A stretch of DNA of 64,000 bases from Streptomyces inhibens (GCF_003389455.1 NZ_QUAC01000310.1:1-64000), one strand, 5' to 3'; shown: positions 34,734 through 43,619, counted from the first letter of the stretch. Notes: generated from the sequence alone by a model not told the origin. A program made the numbers and translations.

Positions 34734-36275
34734 ATGAACCGCTCAGCTCGTACGAACGACCGCTACTCCAATCCCCGCAAGAGCAGCACCGCCGGTTCCG
34801 ACCGGGGCGCCCGCTTCCGGCCGAAGGGCCAGAGCCGCTCCGGCAACCGTTCCGGCGGAAACGGGCGTCGCCCCTCCGTGCCGGGCGAGTTCGCGCTGCC
34901 GGTCACCATCACCCCGGCCCTGCCCGCCGCTGCGACCTTCGGCGAACTCGACATGCCGGCCGAGCTGCTGACGACGCTCACCGGCCTCGGCGTGACCGAG
35001 CCGTTCCCCATCCAGGCGGCCACGCTGCCGAACTCCCTCGCAGGCCGTGACGTCCTCGGCCGCGGCCGCACCGGTTCGGGCAAGACGCTCGCCTTCGGCC
35101 TGGCGCTGCTGGTGCGTACCGCCGGACAGCGTGCCGAGCCCCGGCAGCCGCTCGCCTTGATCCTCGTCCCCACCCGCGAGCTGGCCCAGCAGGTCACAGA
35201 CGCGCTCACCCCGTACGCCCAGGCCCTCAAGCTGCGGCTGGCCACGGTGGTCGGCGGTATGTCGATCGGCCGCCAGGCCGGCGCACTGCGCGCCGGGGCC
35301 GAGGTGGTCGTCGCGACCCCCGGCCGCCTCAAGGACCTCATCGAGCGCAAGGACTGCCGTCTGGACCAGGTGAAGATCACCGTCCTGGACGAGGCCGACC
35401 AGATGGCCGACATGGGCTTCATGCCCCAGGTCACCGCGCTGCTCGACCAGGTACGCCCCGACGGCCAGCGGCTGCTGTTCTCGGCCACTCTGGACCGCAA
35501 CGTCGACCTCCTGGTCCGGCGCTACCTCCACGACCCGGTGGTCCACTCCGTCGACCCCTCGGCCGGCGCCGTCACCACGATGGAACACCACCTGCTGCAC
35601 ATCCACGACGCCGACAAGCACGCCACCACGACCGAGATCGCCGCCCGCGACGGCCGCGTGATCATGTTCCTGGACACCAAGCACGCCGTGGACAAGCTCA
35701 CCAAGCACCTGCTGAACAGCGGTGTACGCGCCGCCGCGCTGCACGGCGGCAAGTCCCAGCCCCAGCGCACCCGCACCCTGGCCCGGTTCAAGACCGGCGA
35801 GGTCACGGCCCTGGTGGCCACCAACGTCGCGGCCCGCGGCATCCACGTCGACAACCTCGACCTCGTCGTCAACGTCGACCCGCCCACCGACCACAAGGAC
35901 TACCTGCACCGCGGCGGCCGCACCGCCCGCGCCGGCGAGTCCGGCCGCGTCGTCACCCTGGTCCTGCCCAACCAGCGCCGCGACATGGCGCGCCTGATGG
36001 CCGATGCCGGCATCACCCCGCAGACCACCCAGGTCCGCTCCGGTGAGGCCGAACTCAGCCGGATCACCGGCGCCCAGGCGCCCTCCGGTGTCCCGGTCAC
36101 CATCGCCGCGCCGGTCACGGAGCGCCCCAAGCGCAGCGGCGGCAGCGCCCCGTTCCGCGGCCGGGGCACCCGCCCAGGCCGGCCCGGCCGCTCAGGCGGC
36201 GAGTCCCGCCGGTCCGCCGAGGCCCGCCAGCTCACCGAGGCCCGCAAGGCCGCACGGGTCCGCCGTTCGTCATGA
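34734..36275 (+). CDS. DEAD-box RNA helicase
   Basis: A 513-aa protein with the full motif set: Q motif FPIQAATLP, Walker A GRGRTGSGKT, PTREL, TPGRL, DEAD in VLDEADQMADMGF, SAT in LFSATLDRN, and HRGGRTARAGESG in the second RecA domain. Both ends are basic, low-complexity tails (N-terminal NRSARTNDRYSNPRKSS, C-terminal Arg/Gly/Ser-rich), typical of RNA-binding extensions. It unwinds structured RNA for ribosome assembly or mRNA turnover, often in the cold. The start is ATG 34734, whose ribosome site is in a hairpin; the open frame extends upstream but lacks a site. Confidence 0.95.
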   Translation: MNRSARTNDRYSNPRKSSTAGSDRGARFRPKGQSRSGNRSGGNGRRPSVPGEFALPVTITPALPAAATFGELDMPAELLTTLTGLGVTEPFPIQAATLPNSLAGRDVLGRGRTGSGKTLAFGLALLVRTAGQRAEPRQPLALILVPTRELAQQVTDALTPYAQALKLRLATVVGGMSIGRQAGALRAGAEVVVATPGRLKDLIERKDCRLDQVKITVLDEADQMADMGFMPQVTALLDQVRPDGQRLLFSATLDRNVDLLVRRYLHDPVVHSVDPSAGAVTTMEHHLLHIHDADKHATTTEIAARDGRVIMFLDTKHAVDKLTKHLLNSGVRAAALHGGKSQPQRTRTLARFKTGEVTALVATNVAARGIHVDNLDLVVNVDPPTDHKDYLHRGGRTARAGESGRVVTLVLPNQRRDMARLMADAGITPQTTQVRSGEAELSRITGAQAPSGVPVTIAAPVTERPKRSGGSAPFRGRGTRPGRPGRSGGESRRSAEARQLTEARKAARVRRSS

Positions 36276-36349
36276 CCGGGAGCGGCCCGGCAACCGCCTT
36301 GTGAGCGCGGTACTTTGCGGCTCGGGAGGGCGCCCTCGCACGGGGAAAC

Positions 36350-38071
36350 CTAGACGTGCAGGGCGTCCGACCGCGCCGGGACGACCGGAAGCAGCAGGTA
36401 GGAAGGGTGCTTCCCACCGCTGATGAGGGTCGTCCGGCCGGCGTAGACGTCGGAGCCCCGGTCCTTGGTGTCGTTGTGCACGAACAGGCCGTTGCCGCGC
36501 ATGGAGATGCCGAAGGCGGACGGCCACGGTCCCTCGCCGGGGAACTCGAAGTCCCGCCCCTGCACCGATACGCCGAGGCGGTAGCCGGCGGGGACGATCA
36601 CCGACGTCGGCCAGATCTCGACCTGGAGGTCGACCGGTTCGCCGGGGGTCAGCGGCTGCCGTTCGTCGAAGGTGTGCCACGGCCGGTACGGCTCGCTGCG
36701 CGCGGGATCGAGCTTCCGGAGCGAGGAACGCAGCCAGCCCAGTGCGATGGCGCCGTTCGGGTCCATGGCGCTGGTGAAGGCGACATCGTGCCCGTCGGGG
36801 TCCTGTACGCGGAGGGTGAGGAACACATCGGCGTCCGTCGTCGACGAGGCCACCCGTAGCGTCGCGGCCGCCGGCCCGGTCACCTCCAGGGGCTCGGCCA
36901 AGGGCTCGGTCCAGAACGTCAGGCCGTCGCCGAGCGCGTCGAACTCCGCGCTTCTCTCGGTGGGGTCGCTCTCGGGAGAAAGCGCGTTACGAGCGAGATC
37001 GAGATGGAACTTCGTCCACTCCGTCCGCGCCGGCGGCCACTCCGTTTCCGCGCGCTGCTCGAAACTGCCGTCGACCCGCCGCACGTTGAGGAAGACCGGA
37101 GGCTGGTCGTCCCAGCCGGTGTCCTCACCCTTGAGGAAGTGTCCGAAGAAGCGCTTCTGCAGCGCGACGCCGTAGTCGGTGTAGAACTCGACCCAGTGCT
37201 GTAGGCCATGCACCTCCAGCCACTTCTGGTCGCTCGCCACGCCCGCGTATCCCTCGAACCCGCCCCGGGTGTGCAGATGGTGCGCCCAGTTGGTCGCGGA
37301 CAGCACCGGGACGGTGATTTTCGACAGGTCCGGGGTCCGGTCCCGGTAGTGCGCGTCGAGCAGCGGATGTTCGTACAACGCGCTCACCGAGTCGGCGGCG
37401 TTCTTCGCCCGCTCCGCGTCGCTCAGCACATCGGGGCCGGCGACCCGCACTCCCGTGACCGGGTGCCGCGGGCCGTTCTCGACACCGTGCTGTACGGACG
37501 CGACCTGCACCGGGTACCACTGCTGGAGGAAGATGTGCAGGATCCCGCCGTGATGGGTGAGTTCACGGTAGAAGTCGCAGGCGCCCTCCCAGGGGCAGAT
37601 GGCCGCGAGGTGCGGGGGCCGCAGCGCCGCGACCTGCCACTGGTTGACCGCGTAATAGGAGATGCCGAGCAGGCCGACCTTGCCGTTGCTCCAGGGCTGG
37701 ACGCCCGCCCACTCGATGCAGTGGAAGTAGTCCTGCGTCTCCCGGGGCGAGAAGATGTCCAGGTAGCCCGGTGACCGTCCGGCACCCCGGGAATCCACGC
37801 GAATCACCACATAGCCGTCGGGAACCCACTTGTCCGGGTCGGCCGTCTCCCAGTTCTGGTAGCGGTTCGACGAGCCGGCGAGCGCGTCCGGGTGCTCGGT
37901 CTCCAGGTTGTGCCACATGGGCTGGAAGCCTTCCTGGAAGGCAAGCCCCTTGGCGTACGGGCCGTGCGTCATGATCACGGGATGGGGTCCGCCGTCGTCC
38001 GGCCGGTACACATCGGCGCGGAGCGCGACCCCGTCGTCCATCGTGATCGGTTCATCCCAGTCGATGCGCAT
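36350..38071 (-). CDS. CocE/NonD family hydrolase (S15 peptidase-like)
   Basis: A 573-aa protein. The alpha/beta-hydrolase part has VYRPDDGGPHPVIMTHGPYAK, VVIRVDSRGAGRSPGYLDIFSP and the nucleophile elbow GLLGISYYAVNQW with Ser138. The C-terminal jelly-roll domain (X-Pro dipeptidyl-peptidase C-type) begins around VTGPAAATLRVASSTTDADV. Members cleave esters or Pro-peptides; the substrate is unknown here. No signal peptide, so intracellular. The start is ATG 38071. Its 3' end is 74 bases from the convergent helicase stop. Confidence 0.88.
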   Translation of the reverse strand: MRIDWDEPITMDDGVALRADVYRPDDGGPHPVIMTHGPYAKGLAFQEGFQPMWHNLETEHPDALAGSSNRYQNWETADPDKWVPDGYVVIRVDSRGAGRSPGYLDIFSPRETQDYFHCIEWAGVQPWSNGKVGLLGISYYAVNQWQVAALRPPHLAAICPWEGACDFYRELTHHGGILHIFLQQWYPVQVASVQHGVENGPRHPVTGVRVAGPDVLSDAERAKNAADSVSALYEHPLLDAHYRDRTPDLSKITVPVLSATNWAHHLHTRGGFEGYAGVASDQKWLEVHGLQHWVEFYTDYGVALQKRFFGHFLKGEDTGWDDQPPVFLNVRRVDGSFEQRAETEWPPARTEWTKFHLDLARNALSPESDPTERSAEFDALGDGLTFWTEPLAEPLEVTGPAAATLRVASSTTDADVFLTLRVQDPDGHDVAFTSAMDPNGAIALGWLRSSLRKLDPARSEPYRPWHTFDERQPLTPGEPVDLQVEIWPTSVIVPAGYRLGVSVQGRDFEFPGEGPWPSAFGISMRGNGLFVHNDTKDRGSDVYAGRTTLISGGKHPSYLLLPVVPARSDALHV

Positions 38072-38252
38072 CGCGCTGCTTCCTGTACGGCTGTACAGCT
38101 TGAATTGTCCGCGCGTATCTCCCGGTCCGCCACAGCGTGAGCGAGGCCGGGCGGGGCGATCCGCCCCCGTGCTGCCGGCAGGCAGGTTGGTTACGTTGGA
38201 AGAAGGCAGGTCGACAGCTCAGCAGGAGCAGGCCGAACCGGCCCTTGCGACC

Positions 38253-38290
38253 GCTTGCCTCAAGCTCGTTCGAAGGCTTGCCTCAAGCTC
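38253..38290 (+). repeat. Two direct copies of a 15-bp self-complementary element
   Basis: GCTTGCCTCAAGCTC occurs at 38,253-38,267 and again at 38,276-38,290. Each copy contains the inverted repeat GCTTG-CCT-CAAGC. They sit just upstream of the zinc-finger gene start and could be a tandem regulator site or a small duplication. Confidence 0.6.
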
Positions 38291-38308
38291 ATCCGAGGGG
38301 CGTTTCCC

Positions 38309-38668
38309 ATGGCATCTGACCAGATCCCCGGTATCGATCCCACCGCGGCTCCGAGCGGAGACGGTTGCGTGGAGTGCTTGGCGGGCGACGGGCCGGGTTG
38401 GTGGTTCCACCTGCGGCGTTGCGCCGCGTGCGGGCACATCGGATGCTGCGATTCCTCGCCCTCGCAGCACGGTACGAAGCATGCGCGCGAGGCGGGCCAC
38501 TCCTTCCTGACCAGCTTCGAGCCGGGAGAGGACTGGTTCTGGAACATCGAGACCGACCAGTACTACGAGGGGCCGCGGCTGCCCCCGCCCACGGCACATC
38601 CGGCCTCCCAGCCGACGCCGGGCCCGCTGGGCAAGGTTCCCGCGGACTGGGAGCAGCAGCTGCACTGA
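38309..38668 (+). CDS. UBP-type zinc finger domain protein
   Basis: A 119-aa protein. The ZnF-UBP pattern is CVECLAGDGPGWWFHLRRCA, then CGHIGCCDSSPSQHGTKHARE and GHSFLTSFEPGEDWFWN, giving the Cys/His set for a zinc site. In eukaryotes this fold binds the ubiquitin C-terminus; in Streptomyces the role of these short versions is unknown. The remainder is a Pro-rich tail. The start is ATG 38309 in a weak context; an in-frame TTG lies upstream at 38255. Confidence 0.85.
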   Translation: MASDQIPGIDPTAAPSGDGCVECLAGDGPGWWFHLRRCAACGHIGCCDSSPSQHGTKHAREAGHSFLTSFEPGEDWFWNIETDQYYEGPRLPPPTAHPASQPTPGPLGKVPADWEQQLH

Positions 38669-38695
38669 CGGTGCAGGGTGAGGCGGCTCCCGGCA

Positions 38696-39640
38696 TCAGG
38701 GGCGCGGAGACGGCGCCTGTGGGTCGGTGGTCCCGCCGGGGCAAGCGAGGCGGTCGATGTCCCAGCCGGCGCGTCCGGCCCCCGCCCGGTACGCGCTCGC
38801 GTAGAAGGCGAGGACGGCCGCGCGAGGATCGCTCTTCGCGCGAGCCTCGTCGTACGGCAGCACGGCCAGGTGGCTGTCGTTGCGGGCCACCCAGCGTGCC
38901 GACGCGGGGATGAGCGGCTCCTCGGCCAGTGCCGCGGGCTCGGGAGCGGTGTACGAGTAGAAAGCCGGCTGGGCGAAGGTGTCGTCGCCGAACCAGAATC
39001 CGAAGCTGATCACCTCGCGGGAGTAGGCCTCCCGTGTCACCGGATCCACCTGCGGCGGCTGGTCGATATGCCGCCCGGAGAACCGGCTGTGGGCGATGTC
39101 GAAGGTGTGCCAGAAATGATGCACCGGGCTGGCCTTCCCGGAATAGCCGGCCGCGAATTCCTCCAGCACCAGCGCCACCTGGCTGAGGACCTGCCAGTAG
39201 CGGTTGGAGTGTGCGGGATCGTAGGCCGCATGCTCGGTGTCTTCGGCGAACGGCCGGGTGGCATCGGGCAGGTCGAACGGCCGGGGAATATCGATGTTCA
39301 CCCGGATCCCCAGCGCGGCCAGAGCGTCCAGAGTGCTGTCGTGGAAGGACGCCACGGACTGGCCCAGTAGCGGAATGGAGAGCGCTCTGCCGTCCAGCGT
39401 AGAGACGACCAGCTGATGGTCGACGAAGTCAAAGTCGACCGTGAAGACCGGATTGCCGTCGACCAGTCCCATCGGACGTGTGGTGATGCCCCGTCCGGTG
39501 AGGTGGAACGGCACATTCCACCAATGGTTGCGCCGGGCACTCGCGGCGAGCCGGATCTTGCCGACGACTTGCGCGAAACGGTGCAGCGTTTCCTTGGTGT
39601 CCTGCCACTCCGCGAGCGGGATCGGCGGGAACAGCTCCAT
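38696..39640 (-). CDS. DUF5996 family protein
   Basis: A 314-aa protein beginning MELFPPIPLAEWQDTKETLH, with RNHWWNVPFHLTGRGITTRP, VHHFWHTFDIAHSRFSGRH and SFGFWFGDDTFAQPAFYSYT. This is the pattern of DUF5996 proteins, widespread and uncharacterised, with many conserved His and Trp. The start is ATG 39640; 14 codons of open frame lie upstream without a ribosome site. No signal or membrane segment. It converges with the zinc-finger gene. Confidence 0.8.
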   Translation of the reverse strand: MELFPPIPLAEWQDTKETLHRFAQVVGKIRLAASARRNHWWNVPFHLTGRGITTRPMGLVDGNPVFTVDFDFVDHQLVVSTLDGRALSIPLLGQSVASFHDSTLDALAALGIRVNIDIPRPFDLPDATRPFAEDTEHAAYDPAHSNRYWQVLSQVALVLEEFAAGYSGKASPVHHFWHTFDIAHSRFSGRHIDQPPQVDPVTREAYSREVISFGFWFGDDTFAQPAFYSYTAPEPAALAEEPLIPASARWVARNDSHLAVLPYDEARAKSDPRAAVLAFYASAYRAGAGRAGWDIDRLACPGGTTDPQAPSPRP

Positions 39641-39793
39641 CGGGTTCCCCTTCCTGCCCGGTGGTCCTGCCGGCCGGGCCATTCCATGATGGCCATTGCG
39701 CGCAGGTACGGCATCCCGCAGGGCGATAAGGGGCGCACTGGGTGTACTGGGTGTATGGGGCGTATTCGGTCCTCCCGGGTGGGCGTATTGGTC

Positions 39794-41362
39794 CTACCGG
39801 GCGTACGCGGGACCGACTCGGGTCACGGTCGTGCGCCGCCCCTGTCCCCCCGACGACGGTCCCGCCCAGGCTGCCAGCGCGTCCGCTCTCCCGTACCGCC
39901 GGGCGTCCGCATCGGCGGTACGGGTGGCCCATGCGACGTGGCCGTCAGGGCGTACGAGGACTTCGGTCACCCCGTCGAGGTCCGCGTGCTCGTCATGTTG
40001 GGTGACGGTCACGGCGGTGACCCGCGAGCTCCATCCGGCCCCGACGGCCTCCCGCAGGCCCGGATCCCCCGCGAAATCGAGCAGGACGAAGCGGCCGTGG
40101 GGGAGCAGTTCATAGACCCGTACCGCCGCCGAACCGGAGGCGGTCAGTCCGATGTCGGGCATACGCCGCCCCACCAGCGGATCGGCGTCGACGGTGGCGG
40201 GCGGGTAGGAGGTGCCGAGCGCGGAGACCAGCCCGGCCAGCCGGCGGTTGACCTCTTCCATGCCCAGCAGTTCGTCGAAGAGCTTGCGCAGGGCGGTCGC
40301 GGGGCGCCGGTACCGCGGGACGAGCGTCAGCTCCGCCAGCAGGGTCTGGACCTCGGTGTTCTCGGTGACCGCCTGCCCGACCGGGCGGCGCTCCGCGTCG
40401 TAACTGTCGAGCAGTCCGGACGGCGCCCGGCCGTTGATCTCGGCGGCCAGCTTCCAGCCCAGGTTCATGGCGTCCTGGAGGCCGGTGTTGAGCCCCTGGC
40501 CCGCCGCGGGGAAGTGGATATGGGCGGCGTCGCCCGCCAGCAGGACCCGGCCGGAACGGTAACTGGCCGCGAGCCGGGTGGCGTTGCCGAAGCGCGACAG
40601 CCACCGGGGCCCGTCGACCCCGCAGTCCGAGCCGCAGATCCGCTTCAGCGACGTACGGAACTCCTCCAGGGTCACCGGCTCCGCGGCCGGCGTCCGCATC
40701 CGCTCCGGATCCATGCAGACGAACCGCGTCAGTCCGCCCTCCAACGGGACGATCAGTACGCCACGAGCCCGCGCGGCGTCGAGAACGCCAGGATCCGCGT
40801 CCACGACCGCGAAATCCCCGAGCACCCCGGTCACCGTCTCGTCGGTACCGGGGAAACCGATCCCGGCCGCCTCCCGCACCGTGCTCCGCCCGCCGTCGCA
40901 CCCGACCGCGTACTTCGCCCGTACGGTCTCGATGCCGCCGCCGGGGCCGCGTAGCTCCACTTCGACCCCTTCGGCGCTCTGGCTGAGCCCGGCGGTTTCG
41001 TACCCACGGCTGATCTCCACGCCCAGCTCGTGCGCCCGCTCCGCCAGCAGCGCCTCGGTGCGCGCCTGGGCCAGGAACAGGGTGTAGCCGTGCCGGCTGT
41101 CGAGTGCGGCGAAGTCCAGCTGGGTGTCCAGGGCGGCGAAGTGCCAGCCCGGCACGGTCTTGCCGAGGGCCAGGAAGCGGGGGGCCAGGCCCCGTAGGTC
41201 CATCAGTTCCATGCTGCGCGGGTGCAGGGTCAGCGCGCGGGAATCCCGCTGCGGCTCGGTGCGGCGCTCCACGATCCGGGTGCGTACGCCGGCCAGAGCC
41301 AGCTCGCAGGCGAGCATCAGCCCGGTCGGGCCGGCGCCCACGACGATCACATCGGTGTCCAT
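39794..41362 (-). CDS. FAD-dependent aromatic monooxygenase (PheA/TfdB-like)
   Basis: A 522-aa protein with the class A flavoprotein hydroxylase motifs: dinucleotide fold DVIVVGAGPTGLMLACELAL, the DG motif YAVGCDGGRSTVREAAGI and the GD motif GRVLLAGDAAHIHFPAAGQG. A thioredoxin-like C-terminal domain follows (FVLLDFAGDPG region). It hydroxylates aromatic or polyketide substrates using NAD(P)H and O2; related enzymes act in rifampicin and tetracycline inactivation. The start is ATG 41362 (GAGGGGCACCGCC upstream). It is divergent from a TetR gene with tandem operators between them, so it is likely induced by its substrate. Confidence 0.9.
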   Translation of the reverse strand: MDTDVIVVGAGPTGLMLACELALAGVRTRIVERRTEPQRDSRALTLHPRSMELMDLRGLAPRFLALGKTVPGWHFAALDTQLDFAALDSRHGYTLFLAQARTEALLAERAHELGVEISRGYETAGLSQSAEGVEVELRGPGGGIETVRAKYAVGCDGGRSTVREAAGIGFPGTDETVTGVLGDFAVVDADPGVLDAARARGVLIVPLEGGLTRFVCMDPERMRTPAAEPVTLEEFRTSLKRICGSDCGVDGPRWLSRFGNATRLAASYRSGRVLLAGDAAHIHFPAAGQGLNTGLQDAMNLGWKLAAEINGRAPSGLLDSYDAERRPVGQAVTENTEVQTLLAELTLVPRYRRPATALRKLFDELLGMEEVNRRLAGLVSALGTSYPPATVDADPLVGRRMPDIGLTASGSAAVRVYELLPHGRFVLLDFAGDPGLREAVGAGWSSRVTAVTVTQHDEHADLDGVTEVLVRPDGHVAWATRTADADARRYGRADALAAWAGPSSGGQGRRTTVTRVGPAYAR

Positions 41363-41395
41363 GGCGGTGCCCCTCATTTATCGAACCAGCATTTA

Positions 41396-41425
41396 GTGAA
41401 CAACGTTCACGTGAACGCCGTTCAC
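41396..41425. promoter_or_regulatory. Two abutting 15-bp palindromes, TetR operator
   Basis: GTGAACAACGTTCAC (41,396-41,410) is followed without a gap by GTGAACGCCGTTCAC (41,411-41,425). Both have GTGAAC/GTTCAC arms. They lie between the divergent monooxygenase and tetR genes. A TATAGT at 41,426-41,431 just beyond could be the tetR -10 box, so binding would cover the promoter. Confidence 0.8.
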
Positions 41426-41438
41426 TATAGTGAGGTCC

Positions 41439-42104
41439 ATGAGCTCCCCGTCAACCCCGACCAGAGGCCGGCCCGCACGGCTCGACCAGGCCCGCACCAT
41501 CGAGACCGCCCTGGAACTGCTCGACGAATCCGGCCTCGACGCGCTGACCATGCGGCGCCTCGCCGACGCGATGGGCGTTCAGGCGGGCGCGCTCTACCGG
41601 TACTTCGCCACCAAGCAGGACCTGCTGACCGCGATGGCGGAGCGGATGCTGGCCGACGTCATTCCGCCGGCGGAGGACGGCAACTGGAGCGAGCGCCTGA
41701 CCGGCCTGGCGAGGTCGATGCGTACGGCCCTGCTCGCCCATCGCGACGGTGCGCGGGTGTATGCCGGTACGCACTCGACCGGCGCGAACACCCTGGGCTT
41801 CGCCGACGCGGTGATCGGCGTGCTGCGCGAGGCGGGATTCGGCGACGAGGACGCCGCGCGGACCCTCTTGGCGGTGGCCAACTTCACCCTCGGCCACACC
41901 CTGGAAGAACAAGCCGCCCTGCAACCGGGGAACGAGGCTCCCGCGGACGCGGGGCGACTGCACGAAGCGGTGACGGCAGGGACATATCCGCACCTCACCG
42001 CGACCCTGCCCGTGCTCACCAGCACCGATTTCACGGCGCACTTCGAGTTCGGCCTGCGGCTGCTTGTCGAGGGCCTGAAGGTGCATCGGGAACGGCAGGC
42101 GTGA
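41439..42104 (+). CDS. TetR/AcrR family regulator (TetR_C class)
   Basis: A 221-aa protein. The HTH is RLDQARTIETALELLDESGLD, then MRRLADAMGVQAGALYRYFATKQDL. The C-terminal domain (WSERLTGLARSMRTALLAHRDGARVYAG) is the tetracycline-repressor-type ligand domain. ATG 41439 is only eight bases after a TATAGT -10 candidate and has no ribosome site, so the mRNA is probably leaderless; GTG 41430 is the alternative. It should repress itself and the divergent monooxygenase through the tandem operator. Confidence 0.9.
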   Translation: MSSPSTPTRGRPARLDQARTIETALELLDESGLDALTMRRLADAMGVQAGALYRYFATKQDLLTAMAERMLADVIPPAEDGNWSERLTGLARSMRTALLAHRDGARVYAGTHSTGANTLGFADAVIGVLREAGFGDEDAARTLLAVANFTLGHTLEEQAALQPGNEAPADAGRLHEAVTAGTYPHLTATLPVLTSTDFTAHFEFGLRLLVEGLKVHRERQA

Positions 42105-42111
42105 CCCGGTT

Positions 42112-42164
42112 CCACTCCTCGGCCCCTCGGCTCTTCGGCTCCTCGGCTCCTCGGCTCCTCAGCT
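42112..42164 (+). repeat. Degenerate 10-bp tandem repeat
   Basis: About five head-to-tail copies of CTCGGCTCCT with small changes lie just after the tetR stop and over the end of the broken small gene. No function suggested. Confidence 0.6.
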
Positions 42165-42481
42165 CTCCGGGTTGGGGTGGTGGCGCTTGCGGTACAGGGC
42201 GATCGCGGACTTCGGGGGGAAGTTGGGGACGAAGGTGAGTGCCCCGTCAGCCTTGGAGATGACGAGGTGGCTGCCGCCGAACGAGCGTGGCTCGGTAGGG
42301 GGAACGTGGCGTAGATGAGGTAGCCGATGTCGAATTCCTGGACGTGCACGGACGCCGGGGTGCCATCGTGACAGCGGGGCTGGAAGCTGGTGCGGGCCAT
42401 TACGAGCGCTTCCTCGGCGGTCGTCGGCACGGCGGTCGTCGGTGCGGCGTTCTCGGGCTCCGGCGAATCGGTCTCCGACAC
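42159..42481 (-). pseudogene. Small YrhB/Imm35-like protein gene with frameshift
   Basis: From GTG 42481 (AGGAGAAAACGC upstream) the frame reads SETDSPEPENAAPTTAVPTT, then LVMARTSFQPRCHDGTPASV and VQEFDIGYLIYATFP. Sense then continues in another frame as PTEPRSFGGSHLVISKADGA and LTFVPNFPPKSAIALYRKRH to the stop at 42159. The switch falls on a run of five C residues (five G on the plus strand, 42,298-42,302) where six would restore one ~107-aa protein. The pattern recalls small immunity-like proteins; the family call is weak. It may be a homopolymer sequencing error. Confidence 0.6.
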
Positions 42482-42559
42482 GCGTTTTCTCCTCATTTGT
42501 GGCCCGGCTCGCCATGAACTGGCGGCTTCGGTAGCAGCGGACACGCGCCTCCGTGGGGG

Positions 42560-43147
42560 TCAGGGTGCCCGATGGGGCGTAGGCAGGAAATCGCGGAACT
42601 GTGGTGCGCCGGCTTCCGAGGTCAGTCTGGTGGCGCGGGCGGTGAAGCTGATGGCGTGGTACCAGCCGCACAGCATGAGCAGGTCCAGGAGTTGTTCCGG
42701 GCTGAATTCACCGCTGAGTCGGTCCCACAGTGGGTCGTCGAGGTCGTGGTGGGTGTGCAGTGCATCGGCCGCATCGAGGAGCAGCCGGTCCCGTTCGGTC
42801 GTCCAGCAGGGGTCGACGCTCGATCCGTGCGTCAGGGAACCGATCTGCGCGTCGGTCAGTTCGGCGCGGGAGGCGAAGCGTGCGATGTGTACGCCCCATT
42901 CGTACTCGCAGCCGCACAGGGCGCAGGTGCGGTCGATGACGATCTCCCGGTCCCGCAGGCCGAGACTGAGCCGGCGACTGAGCTCGTACGAGCCCCAGCC
43001 GTGCAGCGCCTCGGCGAGCGGCACGTTGCGTGCGTACAGCCGGAACAAGGCGATGGGCTCCTGCTCGCCGGGCATCATGCGGCGCAGTGCCGTGGCAACC
43101 CCCTCCGAGGGGTAGGGGGCTTCGACCGGCGGGATCCGAGCGGTCAT
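42560..43147 (-). CDS. Carboxymuconolactone decarboxylase family protein
   Basis: A 195-aa all-helical protein with the AhpD-like redox motif EIVIDRTCALCGCEYEWGVH (CxxC then His) and upstream YARNVPLAEALHGWGSYELS. Such proteins are often peroxidase-type or alkylhydroperoxidase-like enzymes. The start is ATG 43147. It is divergent from an HxlR regulator with a 17-bp palindrome between them, so it is probably controlled by it, perhaps in response to electrophiles or quinones. Confidence 0.88.
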   Translation of the reverse strand: MTARIPPVEAPYPSEGVATALRRMMPGEQEPIALFRLYARNVPLAEALHGWGSYELSRRLSLGLRDREIVIDRTCALCGCEYEWGVHIARFASRAELTDAQIGSLTHGSSVDPCWTTERDRLLLDAADALHTHHDLDDPLWDRLSGEFSPEQLLDLLMLCGWYHAISFTARATRLTSEAGAPQFRDFLPTPHRAP

Positions 43148-43168
43148 GTGTGTTTCCTCCCTTCAGAT

Positions 43169-43185
43169 GCTTCGAATTTCGAAGC
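43169..43185. promoter_or_regulatory. 17-bp palindrome, HxlR operator
   Basis: GCTTCGAATTTCGAAGC has perfect 8-bp arms around one T. A second, weaker copy (TTTCGGAAATCGAAGCG) lies at about 43,204-43,220. Both are in the 106-base gap between the divergent carboxymuconolactone-decarboxylase-family gene and the HxlR gene. Confidence 0.75.
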
Positions 43186-43253
43186 GTCCGAAGGGAGGGT
43201 AGTGTTTCGGAAATCGAAGCGCTACCCCTGAGTGGAGAGGAACGGCGAGCATC

Positions 43254-43619
43254 ATGACGGCAGCACCGAAACCCCGACGTCCCGTCCGCGGCTCCACAAC
43301 AGGCCGCCCTCTCATGGCTGCGCTCGACCTGTTCGGACGGCGATGGACCTTGCGCATCCTGTGGGAACTGCGCGGCCGGACCCTTGGTTTCAGGCCGTTG
43401 CAGCAGCAGTGCGACGGCATGTCCTCCAGCGTGCTTCAGCAGCGCCTCACCGAACTGCAGGAGGCCCAGCTCGTAGAGCGCGATACCGAGGACGGCTACC
43501 GCCTGACAGCTCTCGGCAAGGAAGCCTGCGATGAGCTGCGGGGGCTGCATCGATGGTCCGAACGCTGGGCCACCGCACTCGACCAGATGCCGCCCGGCGG
43601 GTCAGGCCCGAAGCCGTAG
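43254..43619 (+). CDS. HxlR family winged-helix regulator
   Basis: A 121-aa protein with the MarR/HxlR core: ALDLFGRRWTLRILWELRGR, LGFRPLQQQCDGMSSSVLQQ, then RLTELQEAQLVERDTEDGYRLTALGKE. The usual N-terminal sensing cysteine of many HxlR proteins is absent; a Cys in QQCDG and one in EACDEL remain. The start is ATG 43254 with GAGAGGA upstream. It should bind the palindromes in the shared promoter region and control the divergent gene. Confidence 0.9.
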   Translation: MTAAPKPRRPVRGSTTGRPLMAALDLFGRRWTLRILWELRGRTLGFRPLQQQCDGMSSSVLQQRLTELQEAQLVERDTEDGYRLTALGKEACDELRGLHRWSERWATALDQMPPGGSGPKP

